From assembly GCA_030656015.1 (NCBI GenBank), contig JAUSNX010000001.1, forward strand, positions 62,001 to 126,000: a stretch of DNA of 64,000 nt, given 5' to 3'. The position numbers and the translations under genes are program-made. Numbering within the stretch: the first letter of the stretch is position 1; each line of letters opens with the position of its first letter. The notes beneath the pieces are model-generated. The model did not search any database. It had not been told where the DNA came from and saw only the letters and a list, made by a program, of their open reading frames with translations. Shown one piece after another: positions 17,368 to 26,694 of this stretch. The DNA is from Methanobacteriaceae archaeon (GTDB lineage Archaea > Methanobacteriota > Methanobacteria > Methanobacteriales > Methanobacteriaceae).

Positions 17368-19506
17368 TTAAATCCTAGGATCATACTCCAATTCCTTAAA
17401 TTTAATGATAAATTTAGTTCCTGAACTAGTATCCAATTTAATTGTACCCTCTAGTTGACCTACCAGCGAATTAACCAGTCTTATTCCTAAAGATTTCATC
17501 TTTTTAAAGTCCATATTCCCAGGTAATCCAATACCATCATCAGAAACTTCTAAAACATAATGATCATCTTCTAAGAAAAATTTAATAGTAATTGTGCCTT
17601 TTCTTCCCTCAGGAAAAGCATATTTTATGCAATTAGTCATTAATTCATTAATTATAAGGCCACAGGGAATGGCAGTATTAATATCCAAAACTACTTCTTC
17701 TACTTCCCTTTTTAAACTTATTTGATTGGTATTTACTCCATAGGAAGACATTAATTCAATAGAAAGTTTAGAAATATAAACCGAAAAATCAATATGGCCC
17801 AAATCAGTAGCCTGATAAAGACTTTCATGTATCATGGACATGGATTTAACACGGTTTTGACTTTCTTGGAATAAATTAAGAGCCTGTTTATCATTAACAT
17901 ACCTTTTTTGAAGATTCAACAGACTTGAAATGATTTGCAAGTTGTTTTTAACCCTATGGTGAATTTCCCTGAGTAAAATTTCTTTTTCTTCTAAAGAAGC
18001 TTTTAAAAAGTTTTCAGATTCTTTTTGATCAGTTATATCCTGTACTACAGTGCATAAGATATGAGGGGTGCACTTTTCAACAAAAAAATTATTTATCATG
18101 ACATCCCTTGAAGACCCATCCAAACGTATAATCTTTGTTTCCTTTATTTTTAGGCTATCTGGAAGTATTTTATCTTTGAAAGCATTTTCAAATTCATTTT
18201 TATAATAGTTTAATGGTTCCATCATATGGCCATTATCATCTATACCCATTTCATTAATGGTTAATGGAATCAAGTCATGAATTATTTCATGAATAAACTT
18301 ATCATTAAAATCTTCTTTTTTAATCCCAGTTATTTCTTCCATGGAACTATTCCAATCAATAATTATTCCCGGAGCTATTGCCAGTGAAATACCATCAGAT
18401 ATCTGTTCAACAACACTACGGAATTTAAATTCACTTTCAATAATTTTTTGAGAAGCCCTTTTTATTTCTGTAAGATCTGTTCCTATTATGACAAACCCAG
18501 TAGTTACTTTAAGAATATCCAGTATAGGAGAAATATTAAGAAAAACATCAATTTTCTGGTGGTCTATAGAACAAATCACCGATTCAATATTAAATTGTTT
18601 TCCATCTTGTATAATTTCCTTTAAATCTATTTTTTGCTTTGAAGCAAAAATTTTATAAAAGGGTTTTCCAATTAAATCATTCTCATCATATCCCAATACT
18701 GAAGTTAAACTATTATTCACTTTAGTTATGTTTCCTTTATGGTCTGCTAGAATTAATAAATTAGGCATAGTAGAGATAATTTTTTCTGCTGCTTGAGATG
18801 GAGTTAGAATAGGGAAATCATATCTCCAAACCCCATAAGCAATGAAAACTAGGCCTATAGTTAAAAAAGTCTTGGTTAATTCTGGAATCTGAATGTAGAA
18901 ACTTCTTAAAATAAAATCTGTGATTATACCCAATATAAGTGGCATGAATATTCCAAAGCTAATATAGAATGATTGTCTTTTTTGTCCGGTCTCTGATTGA
19001 AATGCATACAAAAATACCATCCATGACGAAATAAATGAAACTAATACGGTCCAAAGGGCAAATAAATCATAGATAGTTTCATCTAAGGGTATAGAATATA
19101 TCCATCCCCAGTACTCATGTATGGGTGGTCCTATGAAAAAATTGGTTCCTATACCTAAAATTACAAAAATCAATGCTGGCCCATAAATCAGCAAGTAAGT
19201 TAATTTACTTCTCAAGATATATGATCTTTGAGTAAAAATAAACGCGGTATGTAGCAATACTGCTGGTATAAAAGGCCAAAATGCACTAAATTTCAGCCAT
19301 ATAAATGCACTACCTGATGATTCTGCTAAACGATAAGCAAATTCACAAAGTGCCATGAATGAAACAAGTACGCTGAAAATAGTAATTGTTCGATTTAGAG
19401 AGTTCTTAGGGTTCCTAAAGTAAATGAAGTTAGCTATAAAAAAGGAGGTTATGGCCGATATTAAGGAAATTATTGCAAATTCATTCAATTTGGATTTCAC
19501 CTTCAC
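17368..19506 (-). CDS. Membrane sensor histidine kinase with two PAS domains
   Basis: 712 residues. The N-terminal ~235 residues form seven or eight helices (histidine-kinase N-terminal 7TM type). Two PAS domains follow (about 240-350 with DHKGNITKVNNSL, and about 360-485), then a HisKA_2 dimerisation domain with the phospho-acceptor box REIHHRVKNNLQII (about 510) and a HATPase_c domain with N-box NELMTNCIKYAF and G-box DDGIGLPG. This is a typical methanogen orphan kinase; no response regulator gene is adjacent. The start is GTG 19506, with TTG 19488 as an alternative behind AAGGTGAA. Confidence 0.92.
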   Translation of the reverse strand: MKVKSKLNEFAIISLISAITSFFIANFIYFRNPKNSLNRTITIFSVLVSFMALCEFAYRLAESSGSAFIWLKFSAFWPFIPAVLLHTAFIFTQRSYILRSKLTYLLIYGPALIFVILGIGTNFFIGPPIHEYWGWIYSIPLDETIYDLFALWTVLVSFISSWMVFLYAFQSETGQKRQSFYISFGIFMPLILGIITDFILRSFYIQIPELTKTFLTIGLVFIAYGVWRYDFPILTPSQAAEKIISTMPNLLILADHKGNITKVNNSLTSVLGYDENDLIGKPFYKIFASKQKIDLKEIIQDGKQFNIESVICSIDHQKIDVFLNISPILDILKVTTGFVIIGTDLTEIKRASQKIIESEFKFRSVVEQISDGISLAIAPGIIIDWNSSMEEITGIKKEDFNDKFIHEIIHDLIPLTINEMGIDDNGHMMEPLNYYKNEFENAFKDKILPDSLKIKETKIIRLDGSSRDVMINNFFVEKCTPHILCTVVQDITDQKESENFLKASLEEKEILLREIHHRVKNNLQIISSLLNLQKRYVNDKQALNLFQESQNRVKSMSMIHESLYQATDLGHIDFSVYISKLSIELMSSYGVNTNQISLKREVEEVVLDINTAIPCGLIINELMTNCIKYAFPEGRKGTITIKFFLEDDHYVLEVSDDGIGLPGNMDFKKMKSLGIRLVNSLVGQLEGTIKLDTSSGTKFIIKFKELEYDPRI

Positions 19507-19892
19507 TAATATTAATTATTGCTCTTTATTAATATTAACTTTTATTATTTAAAATCCACTAATTCAATATATTTAACCCAAAAACAGAAATTAAATAATT
19601 TAAAACCAGTGCAATATCTTTAATTTAGTTAAAACTTTTTAATAATACTTTAATTGGATTAGATTCATTTTAAAAGAAAATTAAGTATTTTAGTAGGCAA
19701 TATTAATAACTTAAAAGGAAGTGATCTTTTAAATCAGCTTATAAGAAATATTGGGGACGATTTTATCCTACAATGTAATAATGAGCATCTAAAAGATCTT
19801 GAAGTTAAATTAGAGTCTTTAAATGGTAATAAATAATATTATACTAATGTAAAAATAAATAAAATAAAAAAATATTAAATTTTAATTTTATA
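19507..19892. other. Intergenic region between two reverse-strand genes
   Basis: 386 bp containing the histidine kinase promoter region (right of 19506) and a forward-strand 57-codon open frame without canonical start, listed separately. Otherwise AT-rich with nothing recognised. Confidence 0.5.
19663..19836 (+). pseudogene. Small open frame without canonical start (remnant or ATT-start gene)
   Basis: Between a TAG (19660) and TAA (19834) runs a frame of 57 codons with protein-like composition, reading FKRKLSILVGNINNL, then SDLLNQLIRNIGDDF and LKDLEVKLESLNGNK. It has no ATG, GTG or TTG. The first codon is ATT, but the preceding ribosome site is weak. It could be the tail of a lost gene or a small gene with a rare start. 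I do not recognise a family. Confidence 0.3.
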
Positions 19893-22800
19893 TTATCTAT
19901 TAAAATCGATTTTTCCATTAAATTCTTTTAAAACACCTTTATTAATCATATCTCGCAGAACACTATTTATACGATCAAAGGTCTTCTTACTGGTGGTCTT
20001 GAAACCAAAGAGACGTGAAGTTTTAATAACCAGTTCTCTCTCAGGAGTCATGGATTCAAAGTCCAGAACCATTCTAATGGCCTCTTCTATTTCTTCCGCA
20101 GAAATAAAGGTAATATTTGGTTTATAAATCCTCTGCCTAACTGGCACATTAGATGTGTCATTCAATAATAAGAAGTCACCGCTACGCCTTATATTACCAT
20201 TGTTTTCAGCCATCTCTACTGCACTGGAGATAATATTCCGTACTTTATTTCCTGCTCTCCTAAGGCCACATCCCTCACGAATTCTCCTAATAATTTCTTC
20301 ATAATGAATAGGGCCCTCTATAGATACAATTTCACTAACTACAGTAGATACAACAGGAGTAGGACTTTTATAAAGTTCATCAGAAGTTGTTAGAGTAGTA
20401 GATTCATAAGGTTGATAGGGAATGAGTTTATCTTCTAATTTTGGTGGTGAAGATGGGTTTAATTGTTTAGAATGTTCTGAATCTATTTCTTCAGTTTGAA
20501 GATTTGATTCTTCTAGATCTGTTTCCTTAGATAATGGTTGGCCAATATCTGAGTCAATAGTAGAATCAATATCACTAGTTTTAACATTTCCAGTAATATC
20601 TGAATCTTCAGAATCTATATCTTCCGAAGGTATATTTTCAGCATCAATATTTTTAGAAACTATATTTTCAGGATGGGCATAACTTGATTGGACTTCAAAA
20701 GAACTATCAAGTTCTGAAGAAGATAATTTTATACCATTCTCAATGAGAACCTCATTTTCAGACTTTTCATCCATAGTTTCTTCTGCTAATTCACCTATTG
20801 CAATTTCAGATTCTTCAATTTCTTCTAAATTCTCTCCTAGATCATTGATTTCTTCTGATTCTTTTTCAAGCTCAGTAGTTGTTTCTATTTCAATAACACC
20901 AATGGCATTTAATAGCTTTTTCTGGGTTTCTTCCCGATTCCGGTACCAGTCAGTGGACCATACATGAATAATCTTCCAACCCAGGCCTTCTAAAACCTGT
21001 TCACGGAGACGATCCCTATCACGGGCCACAGCAGAGCTGTGATACATGGCCCCATCACATTCAATACCTACCATGTATCTTCCATGGTCTTCTGGATCTA
21101 CAATAGCCATATCTACTCTAAAACCAGCGCATCCTATACTTCTTTCTACTTCTAGGCCATGTTCTTCCAGGAATTGGTAAACTGAGTCTTCAAATGGGCT
21201 CTGTATTTCATCATTAGTTCCTTTTTCTAGGCTTAAGCTACCGTTTTCAGCGTATTGTAAAAAGGTTTTGAGAGCTTTCACCCCAAATGGTGTTCCCCCA
21301 GTTACATGGAGATCCATGGAACGGAAATTAGAAAAGGCCACACATTTTTCCCGGGCCCTGGTAATGAGTACATTTAAACGGCGTTCTCCACCTTCTTGAT
21401 TTAATGGGCCGAAGTTCATGGATATTTTTTGATTTTCATCAAATCCATAACCTATACTAATGAATATAACATCCCTTTCGTCACCCTGGATAGTTTCCAG
21501 ATTTTTAACAAAGAAATGCTCGTCAGCATCTTCTCTAAAGTACCTTTCCATTTTAGGATGTTCTTTTCGCATTAATTCCAGTTCTTCTAGAATTGCGTTC
21601 ATCTGGGCCACAGAAAAAGTCCCAACACCCAGACTCTTAGTTCCTTTATACTTTCTAAAGTGATTGAATATTTCTTTAACAACTTCCTTAGCTTCAACCG
21701 GGTTGAAAGATCCTCTTCCACGCTCATAAACAGTTTCTGGAAGATAATTAAGTTTTAAACCTAATTCTTCACTTTCATGGCAGGGTGAAGGATAAACTAG
21801 AAGGTAGTTATCATAGAATTCCTGGTTGGATACTGCAATCAGTGATTCGTGCCGGCTACGGTAGTGCCAGCGCAACATTTTTACCTGGAAACTACGTTTG
21901 CACAGGTGAAGAATACTTTCCATGTCTGCTGCTCGAGCCACTTCTTCTGTTTCCTCTTCAGATATAATCATCTGATCAAAAAATGAAGTTGGTGGGAGTT
22001 GATTAGTATCACCCATAACCACCGCAGTTTTTCCCCGTAAAAAGGCACCTAGAGCGTCTTCTGGTTTTACCTGAGATGCTTCATCAAAGATTACCACATC
22101 AAATTCCAGTTTTTCATTGGCCGGATCTAAATACTGGGCAATGGATAAGGGACTCATCATAAAGCATGGTTTAATTTGCTGTATGAGTCCTCCGGATTTT
22201 GCTAGAAGTTTTCTTAAAGGTAGGTGGCCTCTTTTTCGTGTGAATTCTCCACTGAGAACATTGGCCTCGGAGTTAGGAGCTGCTCCTCCAAATACTTGAG
22301 GCATATTATGATTTAACTTATTGAATAATCGTTTACGATTGAGCTCAATGATTTTTGAATCCAGTTCCTGGAATTCAGTTATTCTACCCTGATGTAAATC
22401 TCCAATAAATGTGTAGAGAATGGAAATCTCTTTAAAGGCCATGCTTAAAAGACTATCGGCCAAATTACCTTCCATTATATCCTTAACATCATCAAGGGCT
22501 ATAGCTCCAGATTCAACTGATGGAATAAATGGTGCTGCCTTGGTTTTCATGCAAAGCTTCTTTTTCTCCAGATACTGAGACCATAAAGGCAAAATACTGA
22601 GATTGTCCTTCCATAAACGTAATTTGGTTTTCCATTGACTGAAAGTAACCATTTGTGGTTCTTTATTGAATATTATGTGACTATGAGTATTTAGTGTGGA
22701 TTTAAGGGCATCTAATGATTTAGAGAAATAATCATTTTCTGCTAAGAGTTCATTTTCCATTTGAGTTATTTTTTCATGGTCTATTCCACTGACAACCAAT

Positions 22801-25082
22801 TCCATAGTTTTATCAGTGATTATATTTTCATTTGCCAGTTTTCTAAATTGAACCATCCACTTGGCAGTGGCCGTTAATTCTTTAACTGAGGAGTTTTCCA
22901 GGTTCCAGTGTGATCCAAAGAACTTCCGGGCCACTTCTTCATGTTCATGCAGTTGATTTTTTAAGTTGGTTAGATCTTTTAAAGATTCTAAATCCTGTAT
23001 AATCTCATAATCATTTTGTGGTGGGTTTTTAATGTAAAGTGAATCAATTTCGTTTTTGATTTTCCGATATTTACCACTTAAAAACTTGATTTTACTGGAA
23101 GAATGTTCCAGATAGTCCCTTAACAACTTATCCAGATCTTTTTCCAAGACCGAGTCATGGAATCTTTCCAGTATAGTTATACTTTTTTGAAGTTTCTCCA
23201 GTTTCTCTAAAAGTAAAAAGGCGTCATTTTCATGTTCATCCCATACTGGTGAATTTAAAATTTCTAAATCCACTGGCTTTGATTCAGATAATATTTGAGA
23301 GGCTAGAATAGTTTTATCCAGTTCATAGAAGTTTTTGGAATTTTTAATACCATATTCCTCTTCAAATGCCTTGACTTTTTTGCGGAATAAATCTAAATTA
23401 TCTTGAGTTTCAATTATTTGCTGTTCAATCTCCCGTATGGTGGGAGGTAAAATCATTCCAGGGTCAGTTCCAGACCATGGATTTTCAGCTAAGGGAGGTA
23501 ATAATTCAGAAAGACGGGTGAGGTTTTCCAGTTCAATAATGGATTCTTCCCATTGTTCAGGAGTTATATCTTCTGGAGATGGAATTCTTACCACTGGAAT
23601 CTCTGGAAACTTCTTCTCTGCACTTTCTTTCATTCCAAAAAGCTGGAAAGGTGATAATCGTATTTTGTATAGTGGCTGATGAAGTGCCCGATTATATTCA
23701 TTTAATTGTTTTCTAAGGGTCTCTAAACGATTAAGCTGCCGATCAATATCCAGATCTTCTTCCGGCATATCCTTTAGAGAACTTTCCAACTCTTGTAAAA
23801 CATCTTTTTTACGGGTTTTATGAGAGTGCAGCTCTAAACAGAATTTTCCCAGGCCTATTCGATCCAAACGGCTTTTAACCACTTCCAGAGCAGCCATTTT
23901 CTCACTGACAAAAAGTATGGTTTTGTCATTGGCCATGAGCTCAGCAATGAGATTAACAATGGTCTGTGATTTACCCGTTCCGGGTGGTCCTTCCACCACC
24001 AGGTTAGATCCTGCTTTAACATCTTCTATGGCTGCTATTTGTGACGAATCAGCATCCATTACATGGTAAACGTCTTTATATTTAAGTCGTTCATCCACTT
24101 CACTTTCCATGAAATTGGAGCGTTCTTTTGCTAAATCTGGGTTGAAAATAGCACTTATTAGTGGTTTTTCAGTTATATCTATAGTTTCCTTGTAAGTGGC
24201 CGGGTCCAGGTCACGGTACATGACGAACTTGGTAAATGAAAAGAAACCAAGCTGTATTTCGTCGTGGACTTTCCATCCTTTCATGGATTTGGTGGCCTTT
24301 TTAACCTTCTTTAGGTATTTTTTGATGCCCTCGGCATTGACCGGCATATTAAATTCAGGAAGTTCAATATCTTGTTCCTTTAACTTGGCCTGGAGAGATA
24401 TATTGGTTAGTATGTCATTACCGTCCCAGTGGATAGAAAAAGACATCCCTACTTTTCTTCTTTCAATTATAACTGGAATAAGAACCAGTGGTGCCTTCCT
24501 TATATCTGGTACATGTGGTTCGTCCCATTCTAAAAAGCCCAGGCCTAGATAAAGGATATTATATCCCTGTTCCTGGAGCATGGTACGGGCCCTTTGATTA
24601 ATATAAAATAGTCTTCTTTGAAGCTCAGATGGTGTTAATTCCGTTTCCAAAAAACGGTTTTTCTGTTCTTCTACAGTTTCCTCGTCAATTGGTGGGAATT
24701 CCCAGAGATCCGAATCTTTATCTTCAGTTTTATCTTCATCTTTTATTATGGTATCTACTTTAGCTATTTTGAGGTTCTCCACCATGGATTCTAAAATAGC
24801 ACTGTTTTCATCGGAGAGATCTTCAGGTAGTTCTCTTTTCTCTTCAGCCTCTTTTTCTAATTCTCTTTCTAACTCTTTTTCATCTCTTTGAGGCAGGAAC
24901 TGCATTTTTTTCTCATTTAAAACCAGATAATCGTAAATGTGAGAGGGAGTATCATTTACCACTTCAATGGTTCTAGAGCGAGGTCTAAAGTTTAAAAGCT
25001 GATTACGCATACTTAAATCAAGTAATTTTCTTCTAAGACTCTTAAATTCTTTTTGAATTGATTTGTTTGCTTTAGACCCCAT
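19893..25082 (-). CDS. DUF4011 / SF1 helicase / Vsr-like nuclease / DUF3320 giant protein
   Basis: 1729 residues. The N-terminal DUF4011 region begins FKSLRRKLLDLSMRNQLLNF. The SF1 helicase core has Walker A EGPPGTGKSQT (about 366-376), the DEAD-like box FDVVIFDEASQ (about 995), QLPP motif GDTNQLPP, WHYRSRHESLI and the C-terminal LNVLITRARE motif. A PD-(D/E)XK nuclease of the Vsr/MTES_1575 type follows, with GIECDGAMYHSS (about 1341) and ARDRDRLR. A highly acidic, repetitive linker of about 170 residues leads to a C-terminal DUF3320 domain (about 1580-1729). I recall the DUF4011-helicase-Vsr layout as the single-gene antiviral system Hhe. No partner gene adjoins it. The acidic linker looks fast-evolving. 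Confidence 0.88.
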   Translation of the reverse strand: MGSKANKSIQKEFKSLRRKLLDLSMRNQLLNFRPRSRTIEVVNDTPSHIYDYLVLNEKKMQFLPQRDEKELERELEKEAEEKRELPEDLSDENSAILESMVENLKIAKVDTIIKDEDKTEDKDSDLWEFPPIDEETVEEQKNRFLETELTPSELQRRLFYINQRARTMLQEQGYNILYLGLGFLEWDEPHVPDIRKAPLVLIPVIIERRKVGMSFSIHWDGNDILTNISLQAKLKEQDIELPEFNMPVNAEGIKKYLKKVKKATKSMKGWKVHDEIQLGFFSFTKFVMYRDLDPATYKETIDITEKPLISAIFNPDLAKERSNFMESEVDERLKYKDVYHVMDADSSQIAAIEDVKAGSNLVVEGPPGTGKSQTIVNLIAELMANDKTILFVSEKMAALEVVKSRLDRIGLGKFCLELHSHKTRKKDVLQELESSLKDMPEEDLDIDRQLNRLETLRKQLNEYNRALHQPLYKIRLSPFQLFGMKESAEKKFPEIPVVRIPSPEDITPEQWEESIIELENLTRLSELLPPLAENPWSGTDPGMILPPTIREIEQQIIETQDNLDLFRKKVKAFEEEYGIKNSKNFYELDKTILASQILSESKPVDLEILNSPVWDEHENDAFLLLEKLEKLQKSITILERFHDSVLEKDLDKLLRDYLEHSSSKIKFLSGKYRKIKNEIDSLYIKNPPQNDYEIIQDLESLKDLTNLKNQLHEHEEVARKFFGSHWNLENSSVKELTATAKWMVQFRKLANENIITDKTMELVVSGIDHEKITQMENELLAENDYFSKSLDALKSTLNTHSHIIFNKEPQMVTFSQWKTKLRLWKDNLSILPLWSQYLEKKKLCMKTKAAPFIPSVESGAIALDDVKDIMEGNLADSLLSMAFKEISILYTFIGDLHQGRITEFQELDSKIIELNRKRLFNKLNHNMPQVFGGAAPNSEANVLSGEFTRKRGHLPLRKLLAKSGGLIQQIKPCFMMSPLSIAQYLDPANEKLEFDVVIFDEASQVKPEDALGAFLRGKTAVVMGDTNQLPPTSFFDQMIISEEETEEVARAADMESILHLCKRSFQVKMLRWHYRSRHESLIAVSNQEFYDNYLLVYPSPCHESEELGLKLNYLPETVYERGRGSFNPVEAKEVVKEIFNHFRKYKGTKSLGVGTFSVAQMNAILEELELMRKEHPKMERYFREDADEHFFVKNLETIQGDERDVIFISIGYGFDENQKISMNFGPLNQEGGERRLNVLITRAREKCVAFSNFRSMDLHVTGGTPFGVKALKTFLQYAENGSLSLEKGTNDEIQSPFEDSVYQFLEEHGLEVERSIGCAGFRVDMAIVDPEDHGRYMVGIECDGAMYHSSAVARDRDRLREQVLEGLGWKIIHVWSTDWYRNREETQKKLLNAIGVIEIETTTELEKESEEINDLGENLEEIEESEIAIGELAEETMDEKSENEVLIENGIKLSSSELDSSFEVQSSYAHPENIVSKNIDAENIPSEDIDSEDSDITGNVKTSDIDSTIDSDIGQPLSKETDLEESNLQTEEIDSEHSKQLNPSSPPKLEDKLIPYQPYESTTLTTSDELYKSPTPVVSTVVSEIVSIEGPIHYEEIIRRIREGCGLRRAGNKVRNIISSAVEMAENNGNIRRSGDFLLLNDTSNVPVRQRIYKPNITFISAEEIEEAIRMVLDFESMTPERELVIKTSRLFGFKTTSKKTFDRINSVLRDMINKGVLKEFNGKIDFNR

Positions 25083-25555
25083 ATTTTCCCTCTTATATTG
25101 TCTATTTTTTCCATTTATATTATAAATTGATATTATTATAAATTGATGAAATGAATTTCATTGATTAATTACCCTATTAATCCTAAATTCATAATTTAGA
25201 TATAATTTTAAGAATCATGATGGAATTAAATTTGATTCTATTTTATTATTGATTCCTTAGAGAACTTTAATTATTATATTTTATTTTTATCCTATTTTTA
25301 AATTATAATAGTTATCTAATAAATATTTTAAGGATTAATATAAGATAAATCTTTCTTAGAAATGATTTTTCATTAGTGAATTTGATTCATGGAATTATAA
25401 TTAATCATTAATCAGTTCCAACCATACATTACAAATAAATTTTTAAAATAGAATAAATGCCATTGATTATTAAAAAAAAGAGTATGATATAAAATAATTA
25501 AAGAAAAAATAAATTTCTAATATTTTAGGATTATTATCCATAATATAAAATCAGC
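25083..25555. other. Intergenic region, 473 bp
   Basis: Strongly AT-rich spacer holding the promoter of the DUF4011 gene at its left end. I see no ORF, inverted repeat or duplicated element worth naming. Confidence 0.5.
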
Positions 25556-26545
25556 CTACAAATCCTCATGCATCCGGGACATAATCAAGGCCAAAGTAAT
25601 AATATCCATTCGATTGTGCTCTATTATGGGTACTAAAGGTCCAATATTATTTGTTTTATGATAAGTTTTATAATAGTCCGGAATATCACCGCTTGGAACA
25701 TCATCTATCCTTTCAATATCAAATAAGTGTTCCTCAATCGTGGTTAACTGGCAGTTAGGTAAATCATCCTTCCAAAAACGCCTGGAAAAATGCAATAAAT
25801 CAAAATGAGGTCGGTTTAAATCATTTTTTATGGAGAAAAACCTTAAACGATTTTTTATAAATGGTAAATCAAAACTTGCACCATTAAAGGATACAAAGGC
25901 TGTGTCCTCATTGACATGAGAAGTAAAAGCAGATAGAACTGCTGGTTCTTCGCCATAATCACGCAACAAATATTGTTTAACTTCAATCTCATCATCTTGT
26001 AGAGTGGCCTCTCCCATGAGTATCACTGGCACGTTGGATAATCCCATGGTCTCTATATCCAGAAATATGAAGTGTTCTGGTTCTTTAAATCCAGCACATT
26101 CCAGAACTCGCTTGTGAGAAGCAGGATAGCGATTTTTTACCAGGTCAATTATATCACAGGCCAAACCATTATCGACTTTCTCCAGTAAAATTTCGGCCTT
26201 TGGACCAAAACGTGGGTGTTGGGTGAGGTCTTCCATGGTTTTAAAGCCATCTGTTTTTAATCTAAATTCTGTTGAATCTCCCACACCAGGTAAAAGTTTA
26301 AAATCACAATTGATAGATTTTTTAACTTTTTTAGAGGATTTAAGATTGAATTTAATTTTTTCCCGATTAGTTATCTGAAATGTTTTACCGTGATCTGTTT
26401 CAATTTCTTCCCCACCTAAATCTTCAATGGTTTTATTTTCATTTTCTTCCATTAATTTGGCCTTTAACCGTTCAACAGGATCGGTGTAGGTTGAAAGTGA
26501 ATCTTTCAGATATTTTTCGTGTTTGTTGTATTTATCAGATGGCAT
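25556..26545 (-). CDS. YprB/MrfB-like RNase H-fold exonuclease
   Basis: 329 residues. A helical N-terminal half contains a helix-hairpin-helix-like LLPGVGDSTEFRL segment (about 89). The C-terminal half is a DEDD-type exonuclease: FLDIETMGL (first Asp/Glu pair, about 168), SFNGASFDLPFI (second Asp), and HNRMDIITLA (final Asp). It precedes a DUF1998 helicase oriented the same way, the same partnership as YprB-YprA (MrfB-MrfA) of Bacillus subtilis, which repairs mitomycin C damage. No TPR region is present in this protein. ATG start at 26545, about 150 bp after the helicase stop. Confidence 0.85.
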   Translation of the reverse strand: MPSDKYNKHEKYLKDSLSTYTDPVERLKAKLMEENENKTIEDLGGEEIETDHGKTFQITNREKIKFNLKSSKKVKKSINCDFKLLPGVGDSTEFRLKTDGFKTMEDLTQHPRFGPKAEILLEKVDNGLACDIIDLVKNRYPASHKRVLECAGFKEPEHFIFLDIETMGLSNVPVILMGEATLQDDEIEVKQYLLRDYGEEPAVLSAFTSHVNEDTAFVSFNGASFDLPFIKNRLRFFSIKNDLNRPHFDLLHFSRRFWKDDLPNCQLTTIEEHLFDIERIDDVPSGDIPDYYKTYHKTNNIGPLVPIIEHNRMDIITLALIMSRMHEDL

Positions 26546-26694
26546 ATTAATCCTTTATTGCGTTAAATAAGCTTTAATTATAATATAGGGCCCCTTAGTT
26601 ATTAATTGGCTTATGGTATGGTATATTATAAATTTCATGAGGTGATTTATTAGGATTAATAATTTATTTGTAGTTACTAATTGATTTATTTTAT

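Noticed and set aside
20743-24552. Forward-strand open frames within the DUF4011 helicase gene
   Set aside because: They are antisense shadows of a gene with clear motifs over its whole length and have no ribosome sites or recognisable content.
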